From positions 1-39,463 of the IMG/VR virus record IMGVR_UViG_3300011114_000710: DNA of 39,463 nucleotides; one strand, 5' to 3'. The notes under the pieces were generated by a model. It was given only the letters and a program-made list of their open reading frames with translations, was not told the DNA's origin and searched no databases. Both the position numbers and the translations under genes were made by a program. This document shows positions 33,963 to 39,463 of the stretch, piece after piece (positions within the stretch are counted from its first letter, which is position 1; each line of letters opens with the position of its first letter). Origin of the DNA: a virus.

Positions 33963-34681
33963 TATTCAGAAATTGGTTTAAAGGCGTTTCTAGCGGTTTC
34001 TAATTCGTTCTGATACTTCCCTCCATTTTTATTAGAAAGTGTCTGTATTGGTCTTAAAAAGGGTATAGTGTTGCGAATTTTACCCTTCCAGTCTTTAATT
34101 TGTTTATTATGCCCATCTTTCCAGCCATTAGCAACCCAAGTTTCATATTTTGATTTTAAAGAATATTCATACTCGGTATAAATAAATTTATTTTGCTCAA
34201 GGTTTTTCTTGCAATATTCTAAAAATTCTTGAAGAGGCGGCACTGTATTATTTATTTCCTTTCCTTTTATTTCCTTTCCTTTCCTTTCCTTTTTAGCATT
34301 GCCTTCGGATAGCGTTTGCAATGCGTTCGCATCTTCTTCTTTTTTATTCCATCTATAACTAGCTGATTTTCTTGCGCTTAGGCTTTTTTCATTTCTTTGG
34401 TCTAGCCTTGCTTGTACAGAAGAACTACCAAAATAATCTCCATTTATTTGAAATAAATCAAAATCATTTACCACGCTTTTTACAATGTCGCTATGCAACC
34501 TCAAATCATATGCAATACCATCGTAATCCGTTCGCAATGCGTTCGCATTATTGTATAAATCTTCAACTATAGCCCAAAAAACACCATAACCTATCATCCC
34601 ATGTTTTCTTATGAGCATTTTAATCTTTTCATCATTCCTTGCATTATAATCATGCGAGAAATAGAATGTATCTTTTGGCAT
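33962..34681 (-). CDS. DUF4373 (Lin1244/Lin1753-like) replication-associated protein
   Basis: A 239-aa protein. Residues 1-95 are a DUF4373-type winged-helix domain (YFSHDYNARNDEKIKMLIRK, GYGVFWAIVEDLY). A Lys/Glu-rich stretch (KERKGKEIKGKEI, about 130-143) links to a C-terminal domain with YEYSLKSKYETWVANGW. Such proteins commonly sit just before the helicase gene in Bacteroidota and Firmicutes phages and act like DnaD or O-type initiators/helicase loaders (known association, function inferred). Two identical 15-bp palindrome-containing segments and a TTTCC microsatellite lie inside the gene. Confidence 0.75.
   Translation of the reverse strand: MPKDTFYFSHDYNARNDEKIKMLIRKHGMIGYGVFWAIVEDLYNNANALRTDYDGIAYDLRLHSDIVKSVVNDFDLFQINGDYFGSSSVQARLDQRNEKSLSARKSASYRWNKKEEDANALQTLSEGNAKKERKGKEIKGKEINNTVPPLQEFLEYCKKNLEQNKFIYTEYEYSLKSKYETWVANGWKDGHNKQIKDWKGKIRNTIPFLRPIQTLSNKNGGKYQNELETARNAFKPISE
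34254..34291. repeat. TTTCC pentanucleotide microsatellite
   Basis: Two, then four, near-contiguous TTTCC units separated by TTTTA, giving a purine-only strand on the coding side (KERKGKEIKGKEI). A change of one unit would shift the frame and truncate the DUF4373 protein. Confidence 0.8.
34318..34548. repeat. Two 15-bp palindrome-bearing repeats in the DUF4373 gene
   Basis: GCAATGCGTTCGCAT is present at 34318-34332 and 34534-34548. Each contains ATGCG-TT-CGCAT and encodes NANAL. The second is preceded by a further TTCGCA. Iterons inside an initiator gene recall the lambda O gene, so an origin is conceivable, but two copies are few. Confidence 0.6.
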
Positions 34682-34690
34682 GTTATATGC

Positions 34691-34894
34691 TTAATCGTTA
34701 ATAAAATCGGTGTCTAAAGCTTTGTTTATTTTTGCTAGATTTGAATCTGACAAAACCATAATCCTGTGTATGAAAATGGAGTAAAGACTACCATATGGTA
34801 TATCTGTTTTTCTAGACAGCCAAGCTAGATTTCTTTCTTCAGTTTCTAAGTATAAAAGAATATCATCTTTTACGCTAGTTTTAACTTTTGCCAT
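34691..34894 (-). CDS. Small HTH (Xre/Cro-like) regulator
   Basis: A 67-aa protein almost entirely a helix-turn-helix domain: DDILLYLETEERNLAWLSRK then TDIPYGSLYSIFIHRIMVL. Recognition helix likely in PYGSLYSIF, with typical 'LA-LS-KT-I-Y-SLY-I' Xre spacing. It is the first gene of the leftward replication operon and faces the rightward NinG gene over a 168-bp divergent promoter region, as Cro/CI-type switches do. It probably regulates this region. Confidence 0.7.
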   Translation of the reverse strand: MAKVKTSVKDDILLYLETEERNLAWLSRKTDIPYGSLYSIFIHRIMVLSDSNLAKINKALDTDFIND

Positions 34895-34993
34895 TTATTT
34901 GATTTTTGATTAATGCACAAAATAAAAGATATTATTTCATATTTCAAAATATATTTTTTAAATATTTTATTTTTTTATTTAATTTTGATTACA

Positions 34994-35001
34994 TACCTTT
35001 G
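34994..35001 (+). promoter_or_regulatory. Candidate -7 promoter element (TACCTTTG) for the NinG-like gene
   Basis: TACCTTTG matches TAnnTTTG 61 nt before the ATG at 35063, in the divergent region after the HTH gene. The leader is purine-rich. No clear -33 box. The leftward promoter in the same gap (34895-34990) could not be pinned down. Confidence 0.45.
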
Positions 35002-35062
35002 AAAATGGAAAACAGAGATAAACCAGTAATTAAAAATCAAGAAAGAAATAAAATAAAAAGGA

Positions 35063-35608
35063 ATGGCATACAATAGTACAATAATAACAAAGAAAAAACG
35101 TTGCGTTAATTGTGGCAACATTGATTATTGGTTTTCAAAAAAAATGTGTAAACAATGCGCTACCGTACATTCTACGCAAAAAAGATTAGAAGAATTTGAA
35201 GATGATACAGAAAGTTTTCAAAATCTTGTTCAAGACCTTGACCATGTATTTAGTCAATACATTAGAAATAGGTATGCAGATAAAACTGGTATTGTTGAAT
35301 GTTATACTTGTGGTAAAAAACATACAATTGCAGAAATACAATGCGGTCATTTTATGGGTAGGTCAAATTTAGGTACAAGATGGCTAGAGGCTAATTGCAG
35401 ACCACAATGTATGGAATGTAATTACTTTAAAACCGGTAATATAGAAGAATTTGAGTACAAATTACATGAAGAAAACAATGCTATAGTTGAATATTTAAGA
35501 GAAACAGCTAGGCAAACAGCAAAACCTACAAAAGATGAGCTAAAAGGCTTAATCCTAGAATACAGGGCAAAGCTAAACTTGGTAAAAAAGAAATTTATTG
35601 AAAAATAA
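35063..35608 (+). CDS. NinG/Rap-like recombination protein
   Basis: A 181-aa protein with N-terminal zinc-type pairs CVNCGNIDYW and CKQC (residues about 13-33), a helical middle (QDLDHVFSQYIRNRYAD), then CYTCG, QCGHFMGRSN, NCRPQCMECN, which is the lambda NinG signature of Cys pairs around a GHF/H motif in an HNH-like nuclease. The C-terminus is a helical Lys-rich tail. It would act at Holliday-type junctions in phage recombination. Own promoter upstream and strong terminator downstream make it monocistronic. Confidence 0.85.
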   Translation: MAYNSTIITKKKRCVNCGNIDYWFSKKMCKQCATVHSTQKRLEEFEDDTESFQNLVQDLDHVFSQYIRNRYADKTGIVECYTCGKKHTIAEIQCGHFMGRSNLGTRWLEANCRPQCMECNYFKTGNIEEFEYKLHEENNAIVEYLRETARQTAKPTKDELKGLILEYRAKLNLVKKKFIEK

Positions 35609-35654
35609 TTTGTATTTTTACGGTGGTTATCATAGTTTGTAGATTAGTTTTCTA

Positions 35655-35686
35655 CCCCATGTTTTAGAATGACATGGGGTTTTTTA
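35655..35686 (+). terminator. Strong intrinsic terminator after the NinG-like gene
   Basis: CCCCATGT and ACATGGGG arms (8 bp, perfect) with a 9-nt loop, followed by TTTTTT. It begins 46 bp after the stop codon. Confidence 0.92.
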
Positions 35687-35688
35687 TC

Positions 35689-35799
35689 GCTCATATATGA
35701 GCCGTTTATCAATCAAATACGGCTCAAAGTTGCCTTATTAGGTAACTTTTGTGATTGATAAAGTTTACTATTAGCGAACTTTGTAACCAAATTGGTAAC
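35689..35799. other. Dense cluster of overlapping inverted repeats
   Basis: In 111 bp: GCTCATATATGAGC (perfect palindrome, 35689-35702); GAGCCGT/ACGGCTC (35699-35725); TTTATCAATCA/TGATTGATAAA (35705-35715 with 35752-35762); AAAGTTGCC/GGTAACTTT (35726-35749, one mismatch); AAAGTT/AACTTT (35760-35782); GTAACCAA/TTGGTAAC (35783-35799, one mismatch). Several share arms or interlock and so cannot all form together. No gene covers this stretch. Candidate origin, regulatory RNA or protein-binding array. Confidence 0.7.
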
Positions 35800-35832
35800 A
35801 AAAAAAGGCCCTCAACGTAAAAACGTAAGGGC
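35800..35832 (-). terminator. Minus-strand intrinsic terminator
   Basis: GCCCT/AGGGC and ACGT/ACGT arms (35808-35832), followed on the minus strand by a run of seven T. There is no minus-strand gene just upstream, so it must end a short transcript or read-through from the right. Confidence 0.7.
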
Positions 35833-35866
35833 GATAACCTTTAAACCTTTAACTATGTCTTATGCA
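35800..35866 (-). ncRNA. Candidate short minus-strand RNA
   Basis: A TATATTTG element at 35870-35877 (minus strand) and the terminator at 35800-35832 bound a possible transcript of about 65 nt with no long frame; it could encode only a 4-codon peptide (ATG at 35864-35866). It contains AAAGGTTTAAAGGTT before the hairpin. No known RNA family was recognised. Both ends are predictions. Confidence 0.3.
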
Positions 35867-35869
35867 TCA

Positions 35870-35877
35870 CAAATATA
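35870..35877 (-). promoter_or_regulatory. Candidate -7 element (TATATTTG) of the short minus-strand RNA
   Basis: The minus strand reads TATATTTG, pointing toward the terminator at 35800-35832. No -33 box seen. Confidence 0.3.
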
Positions 35878-35884
35878 CAAATAT

Positions 35885-35929
35885 TTAATTAAATTTATTT
35901 TTTTAATTAAATTAATTAAATTAATTTTG
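35885..35929 (+). promoter_or_regulatory. AT boxes and candidate promoter of the plus-strand recombination operon
   Basis: TTAATTAAA occurs at 35885-35893, 35903-35911 and 35912-35920, and a 15-bp stretch (35906-35920) is the reverse complement of the boxes at 29875 and 29906. The -7 element TAATTTTG (35922-35929) follows after one base and lies 16 nt before ATG 35946. As at the late promoter, no TTG -33 box exists and the AT box occupies that position. Confidence 0.5.
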
Positions 35930-35945
35930 CGTTAAAACACACAAC

Positions 35946-36143
35946 ATGGCAAGAAGTATTTCCCCCGATTCGGTTTCCAGTAAGGTAGCCGACTTAACAT
36001 TAGGCGAGCATCTTAGGTTAGATAACCCATACACATCTGTAATGGTTATGGTATCTAATTTAAAGAAAAAAGAAGCCCACAAAGACAAACTATTCAAGAT
36101 TAAAGCTACTGACAACACAACCATTGTAACCAGAATTAAATAA
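35946..36143 (+). CDS. Small unknown protein, first of recombination operon
   Basis: A 65-aa protein, MARSISPDSVSSKVADLTLG then DNPYTSVMVMVSNLKKKEAH, ending TTIVTRIK. It is not recognised. The central VMVMVSNLKKKEA and end 'VTRI' recall short phage proteins with a small DNA-binding or barrel fold, which is a weak resemblance. It is placed directly after a promoter and leads the operon of five genes; the next ATG is 10 bp downstream. A frame on the opposite strand is a shadow. Confidence 0.55.
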   Translation: MARSISPDSVSSKVADLTLGEHLRLDNPYTSVMVMVSNLKKKEAHKDKLFKIKATDNTTIVTRIK

Positions 36144-36152
36144 ACTATTATT

Positions 36153-36515
36153 ATGCACATACAAACTATTAACTACACTAGAACATTTAACTTAGGAAAC
36201 TATTCTTCTGAAAAAATTGGCGTTGAATTTGCTCTTAACGAAGGCGAGTCTGCTACCAAAGCCCTTGACTATGCAAGAGAACTTGTGGAAGAATATCATA
36301 AGCAAAATGTAATTAAATTAAAAGATTTAAACGAATTTTACCAAGAAGTTCCTGTTGAAATTATTCCCACGCAATCTAAAAAAACTTTAGCAGAAAAAAC
36401 AGCAGAGTTTATTAATGCTTGCAAGACTAAAGATGAGTTAAGAGCTTGGGAATTAATGGCTAAAAATAACCCAGACCTAATGGAAATATATAATGCAAAA
36501 CTTAAATCTTTATAA
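36153..36515 (+). CDS. Unknown protein next to exonuclease
   Basis: A 120-aa protein. The first half is beta-rich (YTRTFNLGNYSSEKIGVEFA), followed by a helix (SATKALDYARELVEEYHK) and a C-terminal helical part (KTKDELRAWELMAKNNPDLM). Such 'TFNLGNY-SEKIGVE' proteins occur beside nuclease genes in Bacteroidota phages (recollection). It lies 2 bp before the YqaJ-like nuclease and may be its partner; a recombination accessory function is inferred only from this. Confidence 0.5.
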   Translation: MHIQTINYTRTFNLGNYSSEKIGVEFALNEGESATKALDYARELVEEYHKQNVIKLKDLNEFYQEVPVEIIPTQSKKTLAEKTAEFINACKTKDELRAWELMAKNNPDLMEIYNAKLKSL

Positions 36516-36517
36516 TT

Positions 36518-37246
36518 ATGAATTGGAATGAAACACTAATCAGAGCAAGCTCTGTAGGATACTTAATGACTGAACCGGTAACCAAAGCGGATAAAGAAGC
36601 TGGGTTGCTTTCTAAGACCGCACAAAAACATTTGCTAGATGTATATATTTCTGAAAAGTATAATAGGAGAAGAGATATTCAAACAAAGCAAATGAAAAAG
36701 GGAATTGAAGTAGAGCAAGAATCAATTGATTTATTGTCTATGTTCTTAAAGAAACCTTTTACTAAAAATACGGAAAGATTTTCAAATAAACACATAACAG
36801 GATTGCCAGATATTATTGATGATGGGATTATTGATATTAAATCTAGTTATGACCTTTGGACATTTTTAGGTAACATTCCAGATAAATTAGATAATCTATA
36901 CTATTGGCAGATGATGTCTTACATGTGGCTTACTGATAAAACCAAAGCGACCATTGCCTATTGTCTTGTAAATACCCCAGATAATATTATCCAACAAGAA
37001 AAGTATTATCTACTTAAAAAGCTAGATGTAATCTCAGAAGAAAGCCCAGAGTTTGTAAGAGAAGCAATGAAGCTAGAATTGAACATGAAGTTTGATGACA
37101 TAGCTATTGAAGAAAGAATACTAATGTTTGACGTTAGTAGAAACGAAGATGATATTTTACGCATTCAGCAAAAAGTAGAAAGAGCAAGAGAATTTTTACA
37201 AGATATTGAAAACACCCACAAAAACTTTAACAATGGCAAAAGCTAA
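36518..37246 (+). CDS. YqaJ/lambda-exonuclease-like nuclease (PD-(D/E)XK)
   Basis: A 242-aa nuclease. Motifs: RASSVGYLM at the start, KKGIEVEQESIDLL (residues about 61-74, Glu of the first helix), ITGLPDIIDDGIIDIKSSYD (about 93-112: D, D-x-K catalytic core) and YYWQMMSYMWLT (Q-x3-Y) after it. These are the order and spacing of the YqaJ/lambda Exo/RecB nuclease family. It probably resects double-stranded ends for phage recombination. No recognisable annealing protein (Erf, RecT, Beta) was found beside it. Confidence 0.82.
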   Translation: MNWNETLIRASSVGYLMTEPVTKADKEAGLLSKTAQKHLLDVYISEKYNRRRDIQTKQMKKGIEVEQESIDLLSMFLKKPFTKNTERFSNKHITGLPDIIDDGIIDIKSSYDLWTFLGNIPDKLDNLYYWQMMSYMWLTDKTKATIAYCLVNTPDNIIQQEKYYLLKKLDVISEESPEFVREAMKLELNMKFDDIAIEERILMFDVSRNEDDILRIQQKVERAREFLQDIENTHKNFNNGKS

Positions 37247-37511
37247 AAAAGAAAAACAATTAAACCTTCCTCAAGATGCACAACCATTAGACGGATGTGA
37301 TTTCTGTATGCAATTTGATTATGATGAGCCTCATGTAATTGGCGCAAGTGAAGATTCTGATGGTGTAATGGAATTAGTAATCAAAGCTTATTTAGATGCT
37401 GGTGTTACATTCGTGTGTCCTATTACCGGTAAAAAATTAAGAATATATGCTAGACCATTATCAGACACAGGTAAGGCAATTCTAAATCAACAAAAGGAAG
37501 TTAAAAATTAA
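37233..37511 (+). CDS. Unknown small protein with Cys pair
   Basis: The frame extends upstream to 37206, but ATG at 37233 (MAKAKKEKQLNLPQ) with an ACA-ATGG context and a 14-bp overlap with the nuclease gene is the better start, giving 92 aa. It contains DGCDFCMQF and TFVCPITGKKLRIYA, with three cysteines, so a zinc site is only partly satisfied. Function unknown; its coupling to the nuclease suggests a role in DNA processing. Confidence 0.5.
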   Translation: MAKAKKEKQLNLPQDAQPLDGCDFCMQFDYDEPHVIGASEDSDGVMELVIKAYLDAGVTFVCPITGKKLRIYARPLSDTGKAILNQQKEVKN

Positions 37512-37513
37512 CG

Positions 37514-37891
37514 ATGAAATACTCCTCAAGTTTTAGCCACGATTTAAACTTTGGAGAAAAGGCAGAAGATTGGCTTCATAATTTATTTAATAGTGGTAAG
37601 CTTATTGAAGTAAAAAATGATAGGCTTATTCACAAGACCGGAAATTTATATATTGAATACAGGTCAAGAAACAAACCAAGTGGGTTATCTACCACTACAG
37701 CTAATTATTGGATTTACAGAATGGATGCTCTTGATGCTGCAATTTTATTACCAACCGAATCGTTAAAAAAAGTTTGTAGAGTATATTATAAAAACAATGA
37801 GTTTAAAATGAAAGGAGGAGATAACAATACTTCTGAAGGATTTTTAATACCCCTAATAAGATTGCTAAATGATTTAGCATTATTGAAATAA
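37514..37891 (+). CDS. PD-(D/E)XK endonuclease, resolvase-like
   Basis: A 125-aa protein with FGEKAEDWLHNLF (Glu in first helix), KLIEVKND (E-V-K core strand), then GNLYIEYRSRNKPSGLSTT and ANYWIY. This is the pattern of small phage PD-(D/E)XK enzymes of the Holliday-junction-resolvase type. It would resolve branched DNA before packaging. It is the last gene of the rightward operon; its stop is 1 bp from the stop of the converging 94-aa gene. Confidence 0.65.
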   Translation: MKYSSSFSHDLNFGEKAEDWLHNLFNSGKLIEVKNDRLIHKTGNLYIEYRSRNKPSGLSTTTANYWIYRMDALDAAILLPTESLKKVCRVYYKNNEFKMKGGDNNTSEGFLIPLIRLLNDLALLK

Positions 37892-37892
37892 G

Positions 37893-38177
37893 CTATGATT
37901 TTTTATGAGCATTGGCAAATTTGCGAGCAGCTTTAACGCTACCAAAACCCCAAGCTTTTAATGCTAACGCTTTTCTTGTTGGTTCGCCATTAGGTTTTTT
38001 CATTGCTCCAAGCATACCAGCAAATCTAGCTGCAAAAGAAACTCTGCGAGGATTAACGCCAGACTTAACCGGAGCTTTTAGATTGCCACCAGTTTCTGCA
38101 TTATAAGATGCACGACCTTTAGCGTTTAAACCACCTTCAGGATTTTTACCTTCTTTACGTTGCCAAGCTCCAGCCAT
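37893..38177 (-). CDS. DUF6321-like small basic protein
   Basis: A 94-aa protein with AWQRKEGKNPEGGLNAKGRA near the start, then GGNLKAPVKSG and RRVSFAARFAGMLG. The 'W-RKEGKNP-GGLN-KGR' opening is the DUF6321 signature found widely in aquatic phages; function unknown. Basic, probably nucleic-acid binding or virion-packaged. Last in the leftward cluster. Confidence 0.7.
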   Translation of the reverse strand: MAGAWQRKEGKNPEGGLNAKGRASYNAETGGNLKAPVKSGVNPRRVSFAARFAGMLGAMKKPNGEPTRKALALKAWGFGSVKAARKFANAHKKS

Positions 38178-38179
38178 AA

Positions 38180-38794
38180 TTATTTTTTTTCTTGTGCTAA
38201 TTGGTTTAAAATAAATTCTTGACCATAAGGAGGAACTCCCATTCTTTTAAAATCTTCAGGTTTAACATATTCTACAGTTCCATCTTTCTTTTTAGTACCT
38301 ATAAACGCACCACCCCCACCACCTAGTCTATCTGGCATACGCAACATTATAGATTCCCCTTCATCGTAATTATTTTGTTTTTTAACAATTACTTCTGGTT
38401 TTTTCATTAAAGACAATGGGGTAGATTGAATATCTTCTGATTTTTGATATTTAATTGGTTGTACAGGTTTTTTATAATGTGGTAAATATCCTTTATTTTC
38501 TTTAGGAGTTCTAGTACCTAATACATAGTCTGGTTTAATTCCTTCATATGAAAATGGCATACCTACATTACCACGATAGTTAACTTCTTTAAGAGCCATC
38601 TTATCTCTTACTTGCTCTCTGATTCCTTGATTACCTTCTTTTCCCTGTTTTAGTAATTGTTTATATAAATCATTAGATTTATTATATGCAGTTAAGCTAT
38701 CTTGATACTTTTTTAATTTAGAGTCATCTTTGCTAGCTACAAATATAGTATCACTTGCATTTTTTTTCATTGATTTCAATAAATCTTGCGGCAT
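38180..38794 (-). CDS. Unknown phage protein
   Basis: A 204-aa Lys/Pro/Gly-rich protein, likely partly disordered. A recognisable end segment, RLGGGGGAFIGTKKKDGT then EYVKPEDFKRMGVPPYGQEF, resembles short conserved phage proteins of unknown role. No enzyme motif or membrane segment. It follows the 51-aa gene by 2 bp and precedes the DUF6321-like gene by 2 bp. A minor structural function is one possibility. Confidence 0.5.
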   Translation of the reverse strand: MPQDLLKSMKKNASDTIFVASKDDSKLKKYQDSLTAYNKSNDLYKQLLKQGKEGNQGIREQVRDKMALKEVNYRGNVGMPFSYEGIKPDYVLGTRTPKENKGYLPHYKKPVQPIKYQKSEDIQSTPLSLMKKPEVIVKKQNNYDEGESIMLRMPDRLGGGGGAFIGTKKKDGTVEYVKPEDFKRMGVPPYGQEFILNQLAQEKK

Positions 38795-38796
38795 AT

Positions 38797-38952
38797 TTAC
38801 TTTTTTTCTTCTGCTTTAATTTTCTTTTCTTGCTTAAGCATTTCGGCTGTAGGTTTTTTTCCACTGCCTTTGTTAGCACGAATATTATCCCATAAACCGC
38901 GAGGAGAATACGAGCCATCAGCTCGCTTCATCATTTTTAATTTACTTTTCAT
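38797..38952 (-). CDS. Small conserved basic protein (51 aa)
   Basis: Fifty-one codons: MKSKLKMMKRADGSYSPRGL then WDNIRANKGSGKKPTAEMLK and a Lys/Glu tail. The 'KRADGS-SPRGLWDNI--NKGSGKKPT-EML-QEKKI' pattern is a familiar tiny protein of many aquatic phages, function unknown. It lies between the ribbon-helix-helix gene (16-bp gap) and the 204-aa gene. Confidence 0.75.
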   Translation of the reverse strand: MKSKLKMMKRADGSYSPRGLWDNIRANKGSGKKPTAEMLKQEKKIKAEEKK

Positions 38953-38968
38953 ACCACTAAGATACGAA

Positions 38969-39265
38969 TTATTTCCAATTCTCAGACTTCCAAATAAGCA
39001 AATCTAGCCCTTTTAAGCCCTTTGGCGGCGTTTTCATGTTTTCATGAGGTATTGCTACCACTTTTGGATAATCTGCCGTTATTGAGCTATCTATGTCGTA
39101 AGGAGGCATATTCTTGAAAGGCGCTCCTCTTTTAACTTCTTTTGAACCATAATTGTCCATAAGATAATTTACTACCTGTTGAACAGATGTCAAATTCTGC
39201 TCTTTTTGAATTATATCCAACTTATCTAAGTCAAATCTAACTCCAATTGGTTTGCTTTTTGCCAT
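38969..39265 (-). CDS. Ribbon-helix-helix regulator
   Basis: A 98-aa protein. Residues 5-12 (PIGVRFDL) form the DNA-contacting strand, followed by helix DKLDIIQKEQN and helix SVQQVVNYLMDNYG, the ribbon-helix-helix (CopG/Arc) plan. The C-terminal half (MPPYDIDSSITADYPKVVAI) is unrelated and may contact another molecule. Two identical palindromes sit just upstream over its promoter, so autoregulation is likely. It leads the leftward cluster 39265-37893. Confidence 0.7.
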   Translation of the reverse strand: MAKSKPIGVRFDLDKLDIIQKEQNLTSVQQVVNYLMDNYGSKEVKRGAPFKNMPPYDIDSSITADYPKVVAIPHENMKTPPKGLKGLDLLIWKSENWK

Positions 39266-39273
39266 ATAAATAT

Positions 39274-39316
39274 TTTGTAGCTACAAAGTTAGGAAAAATT
39301 TACTAATGTAGCTACA
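39274..39316 (-). promoter_or_regulatory. Paired operator palindromes over the promoter of the RHH gene
   Basis: TGTAGCTACA, a perfect 10-bp palindrome, occurs at 39276-39285 (extended to TTTGTAGCTACAAA, 39274-39287) and 39307-39316, centres 31 bp apart, about three helical turns. The first overlaps the -7 element, the second overlaps the only TTG near the -33 position. This is a typical operator arrangement for ribbon-helix-helix dimers. Confidence 0.75.
39284..39291 (-). promoter_or_regulatory. Candidate -7 element (TAACTTTG) of the RHH gene
   Basis: The minus strand reads TAACTTTG 18 nt before the ATG at 39265; a TTG lies 23 nt upstream of it inside the second palindrome's flank, slightly more than the usual 19-21 spacing. 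Confidence 0.55.
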
Positions 39317-39463
39317 ATAATTAATTTAAATTCCCCCCTTCCCCCTACTAATACATAGGAACAAACCACCCAAACCACCTACCAAACCATACTAATAGCA
39401 AGACCAAAACCACAATACCAAAACCCCACCAAACCCACAACAGCAAAGAAACAGCAAGAGCCT
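39317..39463. other. G-poor, C/A-rich non-coding edge
   Basis: After an AT-rich stretch, CCCCCC and CCCCC runs (39333-39345) precede more than 100 bp made almost wholly of A, C and some T with irregular CCAAACC-like units. No frame with a start codon is seen on either strand. On the minus strand this is GT-rich with G runs. It may be a regulatory, packaging or terminal region. Confidence 0.5.

Noticed and set aside
35005-35076. 23-codon upstream frame overlapping the NinG-like start
   Set aside because: Its ATG would lie at or before the predicted transcription start, and the peptide has no recognisable features.
35855-35935. 26-codon hydrophobic plus-strand frame (start ATG 35855)
   Set aside because: Made of the AT boxes themselves, which look regulatory, and it would span the -7 element of the next gene.
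35921-36160. 79-aa hydrophobic frame on the minus strand
   Set aside because: Antisense to the plus-strand 65-aa gene, which has a better promoter and leader.
39352-39463. Open frames on both strands at the right edge
   Set aside because: No start codon in the plus frame; the minus frame is a by-product of GT-rich low-complexity sequence.

Overview
This window is a stretch of a tailed, podovirus-like bacteriophage genome whose host is most likely a member of the Bacteroidota. The evidence for this is high AT content, A-rich start-codon leaders without Shine-Dalgarno sequences, repeated TAnnTTTG -7 promoter elements (the Bacteroidota consensus), a BT4734/VirE-N-type primase fused to a helicase, and a structural gene order (small terminase candidate, large terminase, portal, scaffold, major capsid protein, ring/adaptor proteins, nozzle, internal virion proteins) resembling crAss-like and T7-like podoviruses. 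No integrase, DNA polymerase, lysis gene or tRNA was seen. The left edge cuts a gene, so the window is not obviously a complete genome.

Layout. (1) 1-29872, minus strand: the late block, transcribed right to left. In transcription order it holds a possible GroES-like barrel protein, TerS candidate, TerL, portal, two small beta-rich proteins, a GIY-YIG homing endonuclease, scaffold, major capsid protein, an unknown 297-aa protein, two ring/adaptor proteins, a GroES co-chaperonin, a third tail-tube protein, a 1967-aa nozzle/adhesin with poly-threonine linkers, a nozzle-associated protein, then an ejection set of 262, 464, 1012 and 1520 aa with a ferritin-like gene between the last two, and the start of a PKD-like gene. 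Hairpin terminators after the capsid gene and after the 297-aa gene divide the block. (2) 30002-30614, plus strand: two paralogous small genes with their own promoter and terminator. (3) 30636-34894, minus strand: HTH regulator, DUF4373 replication protein, primase-helicase, HNH homing endonuclease, SSB and three very small proteins. (4) 35063-37891, plus strand: NinG-like protein, then after a 337-bp structured intergenic region small unknown proteins, a YqaJ/lambda-exonuclease-like nuclease and a PD-(D/E)XK resolvase-like protein. (5) 37893-39265, minus strand: four small genes headed by a ribbon-helix-helix protein that probably represses itself. (6) 39317-39463: a G-poor, C/A-rich non-coding edge.

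The virion block builds the head (TerL, portal, scaffold, capsid), the tail (ring proteins, nozzle) and a DNA-ejection apparatus. Regions 3 and 4 together form a replication/recombination module. The most unusual features are: poly-threonine plus AAP linkers that join duplicated SprB/Ig-like modules in the nozzle protein and also cap the C-termini of two other small proteins; a ferritin homologue keeping several ferroxidase-site residues inside the virion operon; a paired TGTAGCTACA operator over the ribbon-helix-helix gene promoter; a shared AT-rich box beside two promoters; and a nest of mutually exclusive hairpins at 35689-35799 next to a possible very short minus-strand transcript.
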